Positions 1 through 8,389 of a DNA stretch of 64,000 nucleotides are shown here, in pieces. Within the stretch, counting starts at the first letter, position 1; each line of letters begins with the position of its first letter. A program made the position numbers and the translations under genes. Under the pieces are notes generated by a model, which searched no databases, was not told where the DNA came from, and worked only from the letters and a program-made list of their open reading frames with translations. This DNA is from Cupriavidus necator A5-1 (GTDB taxonomy: Bacteria; Pseudomonadota; Gammaproteobacteria; Burkholderiales; Burkholderiaceae): the NCBI RefSeq assembly GCF_000744095.1, contig NZ_JQLI01000001.1, positions 2,728,001 to 2,792,000 of the forward strand, read 5' to 3'.

Positions 1-1473
1 CGCGCCGGTTTCGTTGGCGGGCGCGGCAGCCGTTTCGTATCCGCCGCCGAGGGCGCGGATCAGTTCCAGGTGCAGCGTGCGTTCCTCGGTTTCGAGATCG
101 ATCAGCAATTGCTTCTGCTGCAGGACCTGGCCTTCGGCCGACAGCACCTGCAGGTAGTTGCCGACGCCACTGCGATAGCGCGACACGGCCATGTCGTAGG
201 CCTCCTGCGTCAGCTGCAGCGCTTGTTGCTGTTCGCCGGCGCGCTCGGCCAGCCAGCGCAGCGCCACCAGCTGGTTGACCACGTCATGCAGCGCGGTGAC
301 CAGCGTGGCGTTGTATTGCTCGGCAGCGGCGTCGTATTCCGCCTGCCTGGCGCCGAGGTTGGAGCGCAGCCGGCCACCGTCGAAGATCGGCAGCGAGATC
401 GCCGGGCCGATGCCGAAGGTGCGGCTGCCCGCCGTCAGCAGGTCGGACAGGCTCAGGCTTTGCAGGCCCGCAAACGCGGTCAGGCTGATGTTGGGATAGA
501 ACTGGGCCTTGGCCGCCTTGATATCGTGTCTGGCAGCTTCCACGCGCCAGCGCTGCGCGACCACGTCCGGCCGGCGGCCGATCAGCTCGGCCGGCAGCGA
601 AGCCGGGACTGCTACCGCGTAGTCATCGCGAAGCTGCGGGCGGCGGATATCGGCGCCCGCGTCCGGGCCTTTGCCGACCAGCGCGGCGAGCTGGTTCTGG
701 GTCAGCGCAATGATCTCGTTGATCGCGGCAAGGCGCTCGCGCGTGGCGGGCAGCGCCGCTTCGGCCTGCTTCATGTCGAGCCGCGAGTCGAGTTGCGCGT
801 CGACGCGCCGGCGCGTCAGCTCCAGCGTGTTCTGGCGCTGGCGATAGGTCTGTTCGGTCAGCGCGCGCTGCGCATAGGCGGCATCGAGCTTCAGGTAGGT
901 CCGCACCACGGACGTGGTCAGGATCAGTTCCGCCGCGTGGTAGTCGACTTCCGCGGCGCGGGCGCGGTCGAGCGCAGCGTCGAACGTCGCCTGGTTCTTG
1001 CCCCAGAAGTCCAGCTCGTAGCCGAGGCCAAGCTGCACGTCGCTGGCCCATTTCCAGCTGCCTGCCAGCGGCCGTGGCACGAGGCCGTTCTCGCTGAAGC
1101 GCTGGCGCGTGCTCCTGGCGTTCAGGTTGACTTGCGGAGACAGCGCGGCTTCGGCACCGCCTGCCAGCGCATCCGCCTGGCGCACTCGCGCCGCGGCGAT
1201 GCGCAGCGTCGGCTGTCCGGCCAGGGCCGCCTCGACCAGCGCATCCAGCTGCGGGTCGCCAAAGCCCTGCCACCATGCGCGCTCCGGCCATGCCGCCGGC
1301 GACACGGGGGTAGCGCCCAGCGACGCGGTCGCGGCGAGGCGGTTGGCATCGTCCACCGTGGCCTGCGTCTCCAGCCCCTTCATGCTGGCGCAGCTCGCCA
1401 GGAGCACGGCTGCGCCCAGTACGCCGAGGCGTCGCAAGGCCGGGACGGTGCGCGCCTTTCGTGGAATAGTCAT
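1..1473 (-). CDS. NodT-family outer-membrane efflux lipoprotein, 3' end outside window
   Basis: Outer-membrane factor of a tripartite efflux pump: a trimeric channel that carries substrate from the periplasm across the outer membrane. The minus frame is open from the ATG at 1473 to position 1 (491 codons), so the C-terminus is cut off by the window. The N-terminus has a short hydrophobic signal and an LASC lipobox, so it should be lipid-anchored. Both TolC-like repeats are present, including the typical WWQGFGDPQL, DFWGKN, RRPDV and LPIFDGGRLR signatures and a late RALGGGY. It resembles the outer-membrane factor at 5240-6727. Its pump partners are not on this side of the window. Its start overlaps the stop of a small FAD-protein remnant (ATGA). 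Confidence 0.9.
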   Translation of the reverse strand, partial: MTIPRKARTVPALRRLGVLGAAVLLASCASMKGLETQATVDDANRLAATASLGATPVSPAAWPERAWWQGFGDPQLDALVEAALAGQPTLRIAAARVRQADALAGGAEAALSPQVNLNARSTRQRFSENGLVPRPLAGSWKWASDVQLGLGYELDFWGKNQATFDAALDRARAAEVDYHAAELILTTSVVRTYLKLDAAYAQRALTEQTYRQRQNTLELTRRRVDAQLDSRLDMKQAEAALPATRERLAAINEIIALTQNQLAALVGKGPDAGADIRRPQLRDDYAVAVPASLPAELIGRRPDVVAQRWRVEAARHDIKAAKAQFYPNISLTAFAGLQSLSLSDLLTAGSRTFGIGPAISLPIFDGGRLRSNLGARQAEYDAAAEQYNATLVTALHDVVNQLVALRWLAERAGEQQQALQLTQEAYDMAVSRYRSGVGNYLQVLSAEGQVLQQKQLLIDLETEERTLHLELIRALGGGYETAAAPANETGA

Positions 1474-1622
1474 CGCCTTTCTCCGCAACGCTTTGGCCAG
1501 CCCAAATATGCCTGCGCAGATAACTCCACATCCGAACTGCGGTGCCGCTCCACGTCGAATACGCGCGCCGCTGGCCAAAGACCGGCAAAGCCGCCGCCGA
1601 TAATCAGGATCTTTCGTGCCAC
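1470..1622 (-). pseudogene. N-terminal remnant of an FAD/NAD-dependent oxidoreductase
   Basis: A 50-codon GTG-initiated frame begins VARKILIIGGGFAGLW, the dinucleotide-binding beta-alpha-beta fold (GxGxxG) that opens type II NADH dehydrogenases and related FAD oxidoreductases. Those proteins are about 400 residues or longer. Here the similarity stops after about 20 residues, and the frame ends at a TGA overlapping the ATG of the outer-membrane factor. I infer an internal deletion that left only the start of the gene. A short genuine peptide is possible but less likely. Confidence 0.55.
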
Positions 1623-1807
1623 GGTGTTACCTCATTTCTTCAGGTGGAGATGCTGCCGGCAGACGGGGGAGTTGCGGCAGCAGGCGAAGTAAAGCGGGAC
1701 AGGGCAAGCCAGCATCCCACTTCATGGGTGAAGGCCGGCAGATCGGCGTTGCCTTGCCGACTGGATGGATGCGGCCCGTCGTTACCGGGCCTGGGGTGAA
1801 CCGGTTG

Positions 1808-1972
1808 CTACTTCACCGGCGTCAGGATCGGCATGAACCCGGGCGCGTCATGGCGATGAACCGGATCGGCGCCGCCAGGCGGATACTCTACGGCGATCAT
1901 CTGGACCTTCTTTTGCCGCAGGGACGGCTTGGAGTGAATCCTAGGCTTCGGCTCAGGATGTCGGTAGTGCCG
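1808..1972 (-). pseudogene. Cupin-domain remnant
   Basis: The frame reads KKVQMIAVEYPPGGADPVHRH and then DAPGFMPILTPVK before a stop. The segment PPGGADPVHRHDAxxF is the first metal-binding motif of small cupin proteins. The glycine-rich turn and second motif expected downstream are missing. No start codon is visible between the upstream in-frame stop (1973-1975) and the motif. I read it as a fragment about 50 codons long of a cupin gene of about 130-150 residues. Nothing else recognisable lies between 1623 and 2239. Confidence 0.5.
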
Positions 1973-2239
1973 TCACGGCGCGCACGCTGTTGTCGCTTTG
2001 GCACCAATCGCGCAGTCAGTCTGAAACCGTAATCAGTCCAGCAGGTGCAATCAGATGTCTCGCGTGCGCGGGATGACGACCGCCTGGCCGTGCTGCTTGC
2101 CGTCCGCATCGAGAAGTTGCCACAGCGTCGCCTCCTCGATCATGAAGCGCTGGCCTGACTTGGTGATACGCACGCCCCTGTCAGGAACTGCATAGTCAGG
2201 CGTCCTGTCATGACTGCGGGACGTGCGTAGTCTTTTCAC

Positions 2240-3802
2240 TCAGTGCGCAGCCGCAGCAGCGGCTGCAGAGCCGCCCCTGGCGGGCTTCGTGAACCAGATC
2301 AGCGGCACGATGGCGACGAAGATCACGCCCGAGATCCAGAAGATGTCGTTCAGGCCCAGCATGATGGCCTGGGTGTTCAGGCCGCGTTCGAAGTAGGCGA
2401 CGGCCTGGCCCTGCGTGAATCCCATCGTCGCTTGCAGCGCTTCGATCGACTTGGCGTACAGGGGGTTGTGCACGCTGGCCTGTTCCGCGAGCTGCGCGTG
2501 GTGCAGGATGGCGCGGTTGTTCCAGCCGGTGGTCGCGAGCGACGTACCCACCGCACCGCAGAACACGCGAACGAAGTTTGACAGGCCTGCGGCAGCGGGA
2601 ACCTTTTCGGCCGGCTGGCCGGACAGGATGATGGCCGTCAGCGGCACGAAGAAGAGTCCGGTCGGAATGCCTTGCAGCAGGGTAGGCAGCACCAGCGTGT
2701 AGGTATCCACGCCCGTGGTGTAGTGCGAGCGCATGAAGTACACCGCCGCGAATCCCAGGAAGGAGAGGGTGGCGAGCACGCGCAGTTCTGACTTCGGCAG
2801 GATCTTGCCCACCACCGGGGCCATCAGCACGGCGAAGATGCCCAGCGGCGCGGTCACCAGCCCGGCGTTGACGGCGGGGTAGCCCAGGTATTGCTGCATC
2901 CACTGCGGCAACACGACCAGGTTGGCGAAGAAAACCGCAAAGGCGACCGAGATGGCGACGGTGCCGGCCAGGAAGTTGCGGCCCTTGAACAGGCGCAGGT
3001 CGATGATCGGATTGGGTTCGGTCAGCTCCCAGATCACGAAGAAGATGAAGCTGAGCATTGCGACGATGCCCAGCCCGATGATGACGGGCGAGCTGAACCA
3101 GTCCAGATCCTTGCCCTTGTCGAGCATGATCTGCAGCGACGCAACCCAGGTGACCAGCGAGGCCAGGCCCACCACGTCGATCGACAGCTTGCGCGTCGGC
3201 GTTTCGCGGTCGCGGTAGGTCGCCCAGGTGACGGCGGCGGCGAACAGGCCGACCGGCACGTTGATGTAGAAGATCCACGACCACGCGTAGCTGTCGGTCA
3301 GCCAGCCGCCCAGCGCCGGGCCGGCGATGGGGCCGACGGTGGCGGTAATGGCCCACAGCGCCAGCGCGGTGGCGCTCTTTTCCTTGGGGTACGACGACAG
3401 CAGGATCGACTGCGACAGCGGGATCAGTGGCCCCGCCACGGCACCCTGCAGGATGCGCGCGGCGAGCAGCGTGGTCAGGTTGGGCGCCACGCCGCATAGC
3501 CAGGATGACAGCACGAACAGCAGGATGGCGCCGACGAACAGGCGGACCTGTCCGATGCGCTGCGTGAGCCAGCCGGTCAGCGGGATCGCGACAGCATTGG
3601 CCGCGGCGAACAGCGTGATCACCCAGGTGCCTTCGTCAATCGACACGCCGAGGTTGCCGGCGATCGTCGGGATCGCCACATTGGCGATCGACGAATCCAG
3701 CACGTTCATGAAGGTGGCCAGGGCCACGGCGAAGCTTCCCATCAGGAGCTTGCCGCCGGTGAGCGGGGCTGGCACGAGTGAGGTCTGGGCTTGGGATTGC
3801 AA
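2240..3802 (-). CDS. emrB: EmrB/QacA-type MFS drug exporter (DHA2 family)
   Basis: Proton-driven multidrug exporter of the 14-TM DHA2 family in the inner membrane, expected to pair with the EmrA-type adaptor encoded just upstream. At 520 residues it has the normal family length. Visible motifs are LDSSIANVAIPTI in TM1, the loop motif GWLTQRIGQVR and the antiporter motif C GPIAGPALGGWL in TM5. The start is a TTG at 3802 (MQSQAQ...), chosen because GGAG lies six bases upstream and no ATG occurs before TM1. The 79-bp gap to emrA holds a copy of the operator-like repeat seen twice more upstream, so emrB may also be controlled separately. Gene order on this strand is marR, outer-membrane factor, emrA, emrB. 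Confidence 0.93.
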   Translation of the reverse strand: MQSQAQTSLVPAPLTGGKLLMGSFAVALATFMNVLDSSIANVAIPTIAGNLGVSIDEGTWVITLFAAANAVAIPLTGWLTQRIGQVRLFVGAILLFVLSSWLCGVAPNLTTLLAARILQGAVAGPLIPLSQSILLSSYPKEKSATALALWAITATVGPIAGPALGGWLTDSYAWSWIFYINVPVGLFAAAVTWATYRDRETPTRKLSIDVVGLASLVTWVASLQIMLDKGKDLDWFSSPVIIGLGIVAMLSFIFFVIWELTEPNPIIDLRLFKGRNFLAGTVAISVAFAVFFANLVVLPQWMQQYLGYPAVNAGLVTAPLGIFAVLMAPVVGKILPKSELRVLATLSFLGFAAVYFMRSHYTTGVDTYTLVLPTLLQGIPTGLFFVPLTAIILSGQPAEKVPAAAGLSNFVRVFCGAVGTSLATTGWNNRAILHHAQLAEQASVHNPLYAKSIEALQATMGFTQGQAVAYFERGLNTQAIMLGLNDIFWISGVIFVAIVPLIWFTKPARGGSAAAAAAAH

Positions 3803-3832
3803 GATGCGCTCCGGGGTTTTGGGCCGCTTTTT

Positions 3833-3849
3833 CTGATGGGTCAGTTAAA
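3833..3849. promoter_or_regulatory. Putative MarR operator copy 3, upstream of emrB
   Basis: CTGATGGGTCAGTTAAA lies between emrA and emrB. It matches the copies at 6731 and 7371 except in the spacer (GGG instead of CTG). It keeps the inverted half-sites CTGA and TCAG and the flanking TTAA. The repetition at all three intergenic positions of this locus suggests binding by the adjacent MarR protein, which is inference. Confidence 0.5.
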
Positions 3850-3881
3850 TTGGCGCGGGAAGGCGATTGGCGTGATGCCGC

Positions 3882-5198
3882 TCATGCGCCGGAGGCGGTG
3901 CCGGCAGCTTGCGCCGTGCGCTGGATCGCCTGAGGTTGCTGCGCAACTTGCGAAGCTGGCGATGACTGCCCCTCAGCTGACTTGCCGTTGCTGTTCTGCG
4001 CGATGATCCGCGTGATCTCGCGGTTGGCCTCTTCGCCGTAGCGCTGGAACACGTCGGTGCGATAGGCGGTGCGATAAGTGGTGTGTTCGGGCACTTCCGC
4101 GCCCGGGCTCAGGTGCGAACCGGAATTCTTGCGCGTTTCCACGTCGACCTGCATTGACAGCCCGATCTGCAGCGGATGCTTGCGCAGCTCCACCGGATCG
4201 AGCTGGATGCGCACCGGCAGGCGCTGCACGACCTTGATCCAGTTGCCCGTGGCGTTCTGCGCCGGCAGGGCCGAGAACGCGCTGCCGGTGCCGGCCGACA
4301 AGCCGATCACCTTGCCGTGATAGGTCACGCTGCTGCCATACAGATCGGCCTGGAGTTCGACCGGCTGGCCGATGCGGATGTGCTTGAGCTGGACCTCCTT
4401 GAAGTTGGCATCGACCCACACGCCGTCGAGCGGCACGATGGCCATCAGCGGGTTGCCGGGGGCAACGCGCTGGCCCACCTGCACCGAGCGCCGCGCCACA
4501 TAGCCGGTCACGGGTGCCGGCAGCGAGTTGCGGGCGTTGGCCAGGTAGGCGTCGCGCACCTTGGCGGATGCGGCCTGCACGCTGGGATGGTCGGCGACGC
4601 TCGTCTTGTCGGTCAGCGCATGGTTGGCGGCAAGCTGCTGGCGGGCGGTCTCGAGCGCGGCTTCGGCGGCCTTGACGGCGTCACGGGCATGCGCCACGTC
4701 TTCCGCCGCGACGGCGCCGGATTCGGCCACCTCGGTGCGGCGGCGCAGGTCGTCCCGGGCGCGGGCCAGGTCTGCCTGGCGTTGCTGGACGGTGGCACCG
4801 AGCACGTCATTGTTGACATAGAGCGCGCTGATCTGGCGCACGGTCTGGCCGAGGGTGGCCTCCGCATTGGCCAGCGCCACCTTTGCATCGGCAGCGTCGA
4901 GGGTCACCACGGGCTCGCCGGCCTTCACGATCTGCGTGTCATCGGCATTCACCGCGACCACCGTGCCGGCGACCTGCGGCGTGAGCTGGACGAGGTTGCC
5001 GTTGACGTAGGCATCGTCGGTGTGCTCGTGGAAGCGGGCCACGGTGTAGTAGTACGCGCCGTAGCCGGCGGCGGCGAGCGCGGTGGTCAGGCCGAGCAGG
5101 GCCAGCAGGCGCTTGCGGGTGTTCCTGGCGGGCGTCGGTGCGGCCGCGGCGGGTGCGGTTTGCGGGTCGGCCGGGGTGGTCTTGGTCGTATCGTTCAT
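3882..5198 (-). CDS. emrA: EmrA-type membrane-fusion (HlyD) adaptor
   Basis: Periplasmic adaptor that links an MFS exporter to the outer-membrane channel. A cytoplasmic Ala/Pro/Thr-rich N-terminus is followed by one TM segment near residues 30-50. Next comes the HTDDAYVNGN motif typical of EmrA, the first half of a biotinyl-lipoyl domain (VTLDAADAKVAL), a long alpha-helical coiled coil, and the second lipoyl half (PVTGYVARRSVQVGQRV). The ATG at 5198 (MNDTTK) was preferred over an in-frame GTG five codons earlier; neither has a strong ribosome site. It lies between the outer-membrane factor and emrB and is probably co-transcribed with them. Confidence 0.92.
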   Translation of the reverse strand: MNDTTKTTPADPQTAPAAAAPTPARNTRKRLLALLGLTTALAAAGYGAYYYTVARFHEHTDDAYVNGNLVQLTPQVAGTVVAVNADDTQIVKAGEPVVTLDAADAKVALANAEATLGQTVRQISALYVNNDVLGATVQQRQADLARARDDLRRRTEVAESGAVAAEDVAHARDAVKAAEAALETARQQLAANHALTDKTSVADHPSVQAASAKVRDAYLANARNSLPAPVTGYVARRSVQVGQRVAPGNPLMAIVPLDGVWVDANFKEVQLKHIRIGQPVELQADLYGSSVTYHGKVIGLSAGTGSAFSALPAQNATGNWIKVVQRLPVRIQLDPVELRKHPLQIGLSMQVDVETRKNSGSHLSPGAEVPEHTTYRTAYRTDVFQRYGEEANREITRIIAQNSNGKSAEGQSSPASQVAQQPQAIQRTAQAAGTASGA

Positions 5199-5239
5199 TG
5201 CGTCAGCTGTCACTGTGATTGTTTGCGTCGAGAGGAGAG

Positions 5240-6727
5240 TCAGCGGACCAGGGCCGCCTTTGTGGTCGATTCGGAAGCATCGGTAAAACCGCCGCCCAGC
5301 GCGGCCGCCAGCGCAATCTGCCGGTCGCGGCGGTTCATGCGCAGGTTGGCCACCACCTGGCTGCTGCGCAGCGCGTTGGTCTGCGCGTTTAGTACGGTCA
5401 GTTGCGTGGTCAGGCCGGCCTTGTACTGCGCCAGCGCCAGCGTCAGGGCGCGTTGCGCGGCGGTGTCGCTGCGCACGGCATTGTCGATCTGCGCGTCGAC
5501 GGCGCGGATGTCAGAGAGTTGGGTGGCCACGTCGGTCAGGGCGTTCACCAGCGTCTCGTTATAGTTGGCGACCGCGAAGTCAAAATCTGCGTAGCGGCCC
5601 TTGAGCTGGGCGCGCAGCGCGCCGCCGTCGAAGATCGGCAGGTGGATGGCGGCGCCGCCCGAGGCGGTGCGGCTGGCGGCGCGCAGGAAGCGGCCCCAGC
5701 CGATGGCATCCAGGCCGATCATCGCCGTCAGGTTGATGTCCGGGTAGAACTCGGCCTTGGCCACCTTGATGTCGTGCAGGGTGGCGTCGACGCGCCAGCG
5801 CGCGGCAACGATGTCGGGACGGCGCGAAACCAGGTCGGCCGGCAGGTTGTCGGGCAGGCGGACTTCGTCGCCGGCGCCGAGGTTGGGGCGGGCGATCGCC
5901 TGGCCGCGGTCCGGGCCCTGGCCGAGCAGCGCGCCGAGCTGGTAGCGGGTGCGCTGGATGCTGCCTTCCAGCGCGGCGACGGCGACTTCGCTGGCGGCGA
6001 GATTGGCCTCGGCGGTGCGTTTCTCGACTTCGGTCTCCAGGCCCATGGTCACCCGGCCGTTGGTCACGCGCAGTACTTCGCGGCGCTGTTTGACTTCATC
6101 CCTGGAGATATCGAGCAGCGTGTAGAGGCGGGCGAGTTCGTTGTAGGCGCGCGCGATGGCGGTGCTCAGCGTCAGCTTCACCTGTTCGGCCTCGGCTTCG
6201 CCGGCATGCACACCAGACACCGCGGACTTCAGCGCCTCGCGGTTCTTGCCCCACAGGTCGAGGTCATACGAGGCATTGATGAACGCCTTGTTCTCCGACT
6301 GCCACGTCCCGGCGAACTGCGGCGGCACCATCGCGTTTTCCGTGTAGCGCTGGCGGTTGAACGAATAGCCGGCGCCCACCTGCGGCAGCGTGTTGGCATT
6401 GGCGCCCTCGCTGAACGCCACCGCGGAGGCCACGCGGGCACGGGCCTTTTCCAGTGCCGGGCTGCCCTGCAGCGCTTCGGCAATCAACGCCTTGAGCTGG
6501 GCGTCGCCGAACTGGTCGGCCCAGTCCGCCGAAGGCCAGTGGCCTTGCTCGGCGGGGATGCTTTGCGTGGTGGCGTAGGTGGTGGGTTCGGCGATTCGCT
6601 TGTCGCTGCGGATGCCGGCGTAGTTGGCACAGGCGCTCAGGACTGCAGCTACCAGCACCGAGAGCAGGGGACCGGCAAAGCGGCGGGCCAGGCTGGGCGC
6701 GGCCGGGAGAGTAATTTGACTGTGCAT
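5240..6727 (-). CDS. NodT-family outer-membrane efflux lipoprotein of the Emr system
   Basis: Outer-membrane factor for the EmrAB pump. It has 495 residues with a signal peptide and LSAC lipobox at about residue 32, so it is lipid-anchored, followed by two TolC-type repeats. Recognisable signatures are DQFGDAQL, DLWGKN, SRRPDI and LPIFDGGALR, and the end is AALGGGF. The ATG at 6727 is only three bases from an operator-like repeat (6731-6748), and no Shine-Dalgarno sequence is visible before it. The transcript leader may be very short, or a regulator bound there would cover the start region. It is the first gene of the outer-membrane factor, emrA, emrB order. Confidence 0.92.
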   Translation of the reverse strand: MHSQITLPAAPSLARRFAGPLLSVLVAAVLSACANYAGIRSDKRIAEPTTYATTQSIPAEQGHWPSADWADQFGDAQLKALIAEALQGSPALEKARARVASAVAFSEGANANTLPQVGAGYSFNRQRYTENAMVPPQFAGTWQSENKAFINASYDLDLWGKNREALKSAVSGVHAGEAEAEQVKLTLSTAIARAYNELARLYTLLDISRDEVKQRREVLRVTNGRVTMGLETEVEKRTAEANLAASEVAVAALEGSIQRTRYQLGALLGQGPDRGQAIARPNLGAGDEVRLPDNLPADLVSRRPDIVAARWRVDATLHDIKVAKAEFYPDINLTAMIGLDAIGWGRFLRAASRTASGGAAIHLPIFDGGALRAQLKGRYADFDFAVANYNETLVNALTDVATQLSDIRAVDAQIDNAVRSDTAAQRALTLALAQYKAGLTTQLTVLNAQTNALRSSQVVANLRMNRRDRQIALAAALGGGFTDASESTTKAALVR

Positions 6728-6730
6728 TGT

Positions 6731-6748
6731 CTGATCTGTCAGTTAAAT
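6731..6748. promoter_or_regulatory. Putative MarR operator copy 2, upstream of the outer-membrane factor
   Basis: CTGATCTGTCAGTTAAAT directly abuts the start of the outer-membrane factor gene. Its first 12 bases are identical to the copy in front of marR (7371). CTGA and TCAG form an inverted repeat around a four-base centre. Confidence 0.6.
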
Positions 6749-6884
6749 GCGTAAAGAAAGGGACGATCTCGGGCAGTTGGCGCAGGCAGCAGGCACTTCG
6801 GGCCATCAGGACGGAGAGGGCGGGGCCGGCGAAGCCGGCGCGCCTGGCGCAATCTCTGACATTTGCACCCTCAACTAAATGGGC

Positions 6885-6906
6885 AAAAAAGACGCGCTCA
6901 CGCGTC
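6885..6906 (-). terminator. Intrinsic terminator of the marR gene
   Basis: Read on the minus strand, GACGCG-TGAG-CGCGTC is followed directly by TTTTTT. The perfect six-base stem overlaps the marR stop codon. It implies that marR is at least partly a separate transcript from the outer-membrane factor/emrA/emrB genes, which would then start from their own promoter around 6750-6880. Confidence 0.7.
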
Positions 6907-7335
6907 CGCAAATTTGGCGAGCAGCCGGCGGAACTCGGAAAATTCTTCCTTGCTGAAGTTCCTGAGGCGCTGATTGAGTACTTTGGGGGCCACGTCCGGG
7001 ATGCGCTCGGCAACTTCCTGGCCCTTTGGGGTCACCGTCAGGTTTACCACACGGCGATCGTCGAGACTGCGGCTGCGTGACAGCAATCCCTTGGCCTCCA
7101 GCTTGTCCAGCATGCGGGTCATCAGGCCGGTGTCGATGCCAAGCACCTTGCTCAATTCGAAGGGGGTGGTAGCAACGCCATGCGTGAGCGACATCAGGAT
7201 CCCCATCTGCTGACCAGTGATGTCCAGATCCTTCAATGCCGCATCCATTTCCATCAGCAGCGTGTTGCGCGCGCGGTTGAGGAAGAAGCCGATGCTCTGG
7301 GTGATCTGGAAGTCTTCCTTTGAGTAGTGGTCCAT
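6898..7335 (-). CDS. MarR-family transcriptional regulator of the efflux locus
   Basis: Dimeric winged-helix repressor, here 145 residues, the usual MarR size. It shows the family pattern LDITGQQMGILMSL (helix 2-3), the winged helix SKVLGIDTGLMTRMLDKLEAKGL in pieces, and the wing DDRRVVNLTVTPKG. The start MDHYSKED at 7335 gives the typical N-terminus; a longer in-frame extension adds 39 residues without family character. It lies directly upstream of the efflux genes in the same direction. An operator-like repeat in its own promoter suggests autoregulation, as is common for EmrR-like regulators. The effector is unknown; phenolic or acidic compounds are usual for the family. Confidence 0.9.
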   Translation of the reverse strand: MDHYSKEDFQITQSIGFFLNRARNTLLMEMDAALKDLDITGQQMGILMSLTHGVATTPFELSKVLGIDTGLMTRMLDKLEAKGLLSRSRSLDDRRVVNLTVTPKGQEVAERIPDVAPKVLNQRLRNFSKEEFSEFRRLLAKFADA

Positions 7336-7370
7336 GACGCGGATTCCTTGATTGCTGACCTGGACAATAG

Positions 7371-7387
7371 CTGATCTGTCAGATAAT
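7371..7387. promoter_or_regulatory. Putative MarR operator copy 1, in the marR promoter
   Basis: CTGATCTGTCAGATAAT lies 36 bp upstream of the marR start. It shares CTGATCTGTCAG with the copy at 6731 and has the same inverted CTGA/TCAG halves. An autoregulatory site for the MarR protein is the simplest reading. Confidence 0.6.
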
Positions 7388-7705
7388 CGCAAGGAAAAAT
7401 TTGTGATGCATATCAAATACGCTGCGCAACAAGGCCGGATCGGCGAGCGCACGCTAGGAACAAATCGGAAGTCTCAGCAATTGGCTAACGGGGCGATCCG
7501 GCTCTAAGTTGCTGTTACCCGTAGATGCCCAAACTACGTGGCAATCGTTCAATGCCGAGGTGTCGATCTCAATCGACGGCGCACACCCAACGCCCCAGTC
7601 TCGCGTACGGCGATGACGATGACCGAGTGTCCTACGTCAATGCGTCCGGCCCATCGATTCTCTGCACATCTCGCAATACCCACGCGACCAAGCCAGAACC
7701 CTCCA

Positions 7706-8267
7706 GGCTCAACAATTCCATCCACGACGGACGATTTGCAGCCGTTGGCGGCGACGCCGAAATCCTGTCTCTGGCAGGACCGGCAACGAACGTGATCGAC
7801 CTTAAGGGACGGTCCGCCTTGCCAGGACTGATCGACAACCATACGCACGTCGTGCGCGGTGGCCTGAATCCTCTACGCCACGCTGGCCAAGGGCCCAAAA
7901 CTGCTGTATCCGCAACGGAATCTCCTTGACCGTGATACCGCGCTCCGCATGTGGACAGAGAAGGTGGCGTGGTTCTCGAACGAGGAAGGCGCCAAGGGTC
8001 AAGTCATGGCCGGTCAATTGGTTGACCTGATCGTTCCGGACCGCGACTTACTTCTTCACCTGTCCTGAAGACGAGATTGTGAACACGACGTCGGACCTGA
8101 CGATCGTCGGCGGCCGCGTTGTCTACGGGGCAGGCGATTTCCAGCATCTTGACCGCAATGCGCCACCGCCGGCGATGCCTGACTGGTCTCTCGTCCGCAA
8201 ATTCGGTGGCTTCGGCGCCTGGAAGCTGGAGCGGAGCCCCTCAAGCAGGTCATGGGTAACGGCAAGA
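7706..8267 (+). pseudogene. Broken YtcJ-like amidohydrolase (metal-dependent)
   Basis: Pieces of a roughly 600-residue amidohydrolase appear in order but joined by deletions. The N-terminal part reads DGRFAAVGGDAEILSLAGPA and ALPGLIDNHTHVVRGGLN (the metal-binding HTH motif). It then jumps, with a frame change, to ILYATLAKGPK. It jumps again to the C-terminal part LYPQRNLLDRDTALRMWTEK and KGQVMAGQLVDLIVPDRD. A one-base insertion near 8048 (gactta for gacta) breaks the frame. Reading resumes as YFFTCPEDEIVNTTSDLTIV and ends around GFGAWKLE. The catalytic barrel is largely absent. About 250 bp before it (7453-7705) holds nothing I recognise. Confidence 0.75.
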
Positions 8268-8389
8268 TGTAGGGTATGGACGCGCAAACCATATCGCCTA
8301 CAGTATGGGGGGACGGCGCGGCACCCCGTGCGCGCCACGCGTACCATTCGCCTCAAATCTGGAGCATCGACTAGAAGAGGATCCGATCC

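Noticed and set aside
70-1692. Long plus-strand open frame of 540 codons
   Set aside because: It mirrors the outer-membrane factor gene on the minus strand, is rich in Arg/Gln/Ala, and shows no family motif.
2051-2239. 62-codon GTG frame right after emrB
   Set aside because: The sequence (ending DADGKQHGQAVVIPRTRDI) looks faintly protein-like, but has no ribosome site or recognisable family; too little to call.
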